A stretch of 64,000 nucleotides of DNA from Comamonas sp. 26. GTDB taxonomy: Bacteria; Pseudomonadota; Gammaproteobacteria; Burkholderiales; Burkholderiaceae_C. Of this stretch, positions 62,180 to 64,000 are shown in pieces. The notes below the pieces were generated by a model. It was not told where the DNA came from. It ran no database searches and was given only the letters and a program-made list of their open reading frames with translations. A program made the translations under genes and the position numbers. The DNA is taken from the NCBI RefSeq assembly GCF_002754475.1, contig NZ_PEFL01000001.1:2356001-2420000 (forward strand), given 5' to 3'. The first letter of the stretch is position 1; each line of letters opens with the position of its first letter.

Positions 62180-63610
62180 CTAGCGCTCTATCAATGCATT
62201 GGACTTAGCGCGCAAAATAGGCTTGAGCAAGTACTGCATCAGCGTGCGCTTGCCTGTGAGGATGTGCACCTCGGCCTGCATGCCCGGAATGATGGGGCGA
62301 GAGTTATCGCCCACGTGCGCCTTCTCAGTGCGCACCTTGACGACATAGAAGGAATTACCCTTCTCATCCGTCACGGTGTTGGCACCAATCTGCTCCAGCT
62401 TGCCTTGCAAACCGCCGTAAATTGCAAAGTCGTATGCGGTGAACTTCACTTGAGCTTCTTGACCAAAGTGCAGAAAGCCGATGTCGCGTGGGTTGACCTG
62501 CACTTCCATCAGCAAGGTGTCATCCAACGGAACGATGTCAAGGATGTCTTTGCCAGGTTGCACTACGCCGCCTACGGTATTAGCCATCAAGGTATTGACG
62601 GTGCCGCGCACGGGAGAACGCACTTCGGCCAGCTTGACGCGGTCCTCCAGCGCGACCTTGCCCTGTTCCAGCGTCCCCAGCTTGGCCTGAGCTTCAGACA
62701 GCTCGGCGCGGGACTGGTTGCGCATATTCAGCTCGGACTCCTGAATTTTGCGTTCCGCTTCTTGAATTGCTGCCTGAATGCGCCCCACCTGTGCGCCAGC
62801 GGCGCGGGCTTCTCCGCAAAAACGTGCCACATCGCGTTGCAGCCTGAGCAGATCGACCTCAGACACCGCACCACTCTTGAGCAAGGGGCGGGTGACAGAC
62901 AGCTCTTCAGAAGTCAGGCTGCAGCTTGACGATGCCTGATCACGGTTGGCCTGCGTTTCACGCAGCTCTTGCTGGCGTTGGCGCAGCTGGTCACGTGCAA
63001 TATTGACGTTGGTATTGAGCTCCTGCGAGCGGCTCTCCCACATGCGCCGCTCCATCTCAACAAGTTGAGGGGCAGCCGCCTGAACATCCTCTGGCGCCTT
63101 GAAAGCCTCACCCGATGCCAGTGCCTGCAGGCGCGCTGCCTTGGCTTTCAGCGCCAGCAGCTCGGCCTTGTTTTCACCTAGGGACGAGCCGTAGCGCGTC
63201 GGGTCGATACGCAGAATGACCTGCCCTTTTTCGACATGTTCGCCGGGATGGACCAGAATTTCTTTGACGATGCCGCCATCCAGACTCTGAACCACCTGCA
63301 CCTGGCGCGAAGGCACGACTTTGCCCTGCCCTCGCACCACTTCATCGATATAACCAAGGCTGGCCCAAATCAACAGCACCAGCACCGTTGCCAGCGACAC
63401 CCAGATCAGCAGACGCGAGCCGCGCGCCTGCTGCTGGCCTGCCGCCCACTGGGCGTCGGCCTTCATGTCATCTGGCTGGTGCGCGCCCACCGCATCATTG
63501 CCATCAAGCAACCAGCTCTGCCCTCTATCCATCAGCGCCTTCAGGCGTGAAGACTTTTGATCTGACGAGCTGGCCGATGGATCCTGCTTCATTGCTTCGG
63601 ACTCGCTCAT
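62180..63610 (-). CDS. lapC: Type I secretion membrane fusion protein LapC (HlyD family)
   Basis: A 476-residue inner-membrane adaptor. A cytoplasmic N-terminus of about 65 residues, one helix (LLIWVSLATVLVLLIWASLG), the lipoyl-like start GQGKVVPSRQVQVVQSLDGG and HPGEHVEKGQVILRIDPTRY, a long coiled coil (about 165–330), then VKLAEVRSPVRGTVNTLM and the C-terminal HlyD signature PGMQAEVHILTGKRTLMQYL. It bridges the ABC exporter LapB and an outer-membrane TolC-like protein not seen in the window. Start overlaps the lapB stop (ATGA). Confidence 0.93.
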   Translation of the reverse strand: MSESEAMKQDPSASSSDQKSSRLKALMDRGQSWLLDGNDAVGAHQPDDMKADAQWAAGQQQARGSRLLIWVSLATVLVLLIWASLGYIDEVVRGQGKVVPSRQVQVVQSLDGGIVKEILVHPGEHVEKGQVILRIDPTRYGSSLGENKAELLALKAKAARLQALASGEAFKAPEDVQAAAPQLVEMERRMWESRSQELNTNVNIARDQLRQRQQELRETQANRDQASSSCSLTSEELSVTRPLLKSGAVSEVDLLRLQRDVARFCGEARAAGAQVGRIQAAIQEAERKIQESELNMRNQSRAELSEAQAKLGTLEQGKVALEDRVKLAEVRSPVRGTVNTLMANTVGGVVQPGKDILDIVPLDDTLLMEVQVNPRDIGFLHFGQEAQVKFTAYDFAIYGGLQGKLEQIGANTVTDEKGNSFYVVKVRTEKAHVGDNSRPIIPGMQAEVHILTGKRTLMQYLLKPILRAKSNALIER

Positions 63611-64000
63611 GCTCGCGCTCCTGCGCCGCCAATGCGGCCTTGCTTAAGCGCCTCGATCACATGATCCTTGGCGCCGTCGGCGACGATTTTTCCGTTATCA
63701 ATCACGATGAGTCGGTCCACCAGCGTCAGCAACGCCGTTCTATGCGTGACCAGTACCACCGTCTTACCGGCCGATGCCTCTTGCAAACGGCGCTTTAGCT
63801 GTGCTTCGCTCTGGTTGTCCAAGTTGCTGCTGGGCTCATCAAGCAGCAGCATGGCCGGGTCATTGATCAAGGCACGAGCCATGGCGATGGACTGACGTTG
63901 ACCACCAGACAGCGACTCGCCGCGTTCGCCCACCAGCATGTCGTAGCCCTTGGGATTACTGGCCACAAATTCATCCACCCCGGCAACGCGGGCGGCACGC
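63607..64000 (-). CDS. lapB: Type I secretion ABC exporter LapB (3' part, 5' end outside window)
   Basis: Only the C-terminal roughly 130 residues of the ATPase domain are in the window: VGERGESLSGGQRQSIAMAR (signature), NDPAMLLLDEPSSNLDNQSE (Walker B and D-loop) and VVLVTHRTALLTLVDRLIVI (H-loop). The reading frame stays open to base 64000. It is the exporter of the giant adhesin by position and family. Its stop overlaps the lapC start by four bases. Confidence 0.92.
   Translation of the reverse strand, partial: RAARVAGVDEFVASNPKGYDMLVGERGESLSGGQRQSIAMARALINDPAMLLLDEPSSNLDNQSEAQLKRRLQEASAGKTVVLVTHRTALLTLVDRLIVIDNGKIVADGAKDHVIEALKQGRIGGAGARA

Overview
The window looks like chromosome of a betaproteobacterium of the Comamonadaceae (Comamonas/Delftia-like). 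Reasons: moderately high GC; the lpxK–Trm112-like–kdsB–adk order; an ArsR/persulfide-dioxygenase/YeeE sulfur locus; a full sox cluster; and a family of short intergenic repeats built on AATAGCTGC...GCGCTT, which I associate from memory with this family. No rRNA, tRNA or CRISPR array was seen.

Layout. 1–5.1 kb: the 3' part of a thiolase, a nitroreductase, and a methionine ABC importer (metNI, then an OB-fold SSB-like gene, then metQ), all but the first two on the minus strand. 5.3–9.1 kb: a Cys-containing unknown and a DUF1329–DUF1254 pair of exported proteins. 9.1–11.3 kb: a sulfide/persulfide locus (persulfide dioxygenase divergent from a BigR/SqrR-type ArsR regulator and two half-size YeeE/YedE channels), with a perfect 21-bp AT-rich palindrome between the divergent genes. 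11.4–18.4 kb: housekeeping genes (lpxK, Trm112-like, kdsB, adk, asparaginase, lexA with an SOS box, small unknowns, universal stress protein). 19.4–23.9 kb: a decayed mobile region with two IS3-family remnants, a frameshifted integrase, a cut-off GGDEF gene and a truncated DUF333 lipoprotein around one intact diguanylate cyclase. 24–33 kb: a 2-hydroxyacid dehydrogenase, holC, pepA, lptFG, a CbiX-like chelatase, cysB and an aminotransferase.

33–42.9 kb is a minus-strand thiosulfate-oxidation region: soxH–soxW, then a monohaem cytochrome c–soxC–soxD–soxY–soxZ–soxA–soxX–soxB, then a TsuA/YeeE thiosulfate importer. AT-rich inverted repeats lie in front of the cytochrome gene and of soxH. They share half-sites with each other and resemble the palindrome next to the ArsR gene, so one persulfide-responsive regulator may control both sulfur loci.

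43.2–64 kb is a complete Lap-type biofilm adhesin system on the minus strand: lapB (partial), lapC, a LuxR-type regulator, a 5005-residue LapA-like adhesin, lapG and lapD. About 77% of the adhesin is 20 almost identical 579-bp units. Its N-terminal retention module has TAAT where the LapG cleavage motif is normally TAAG. This array, its higher-order marker pattern and the altered cleavage motif are the most unusual features of the window.
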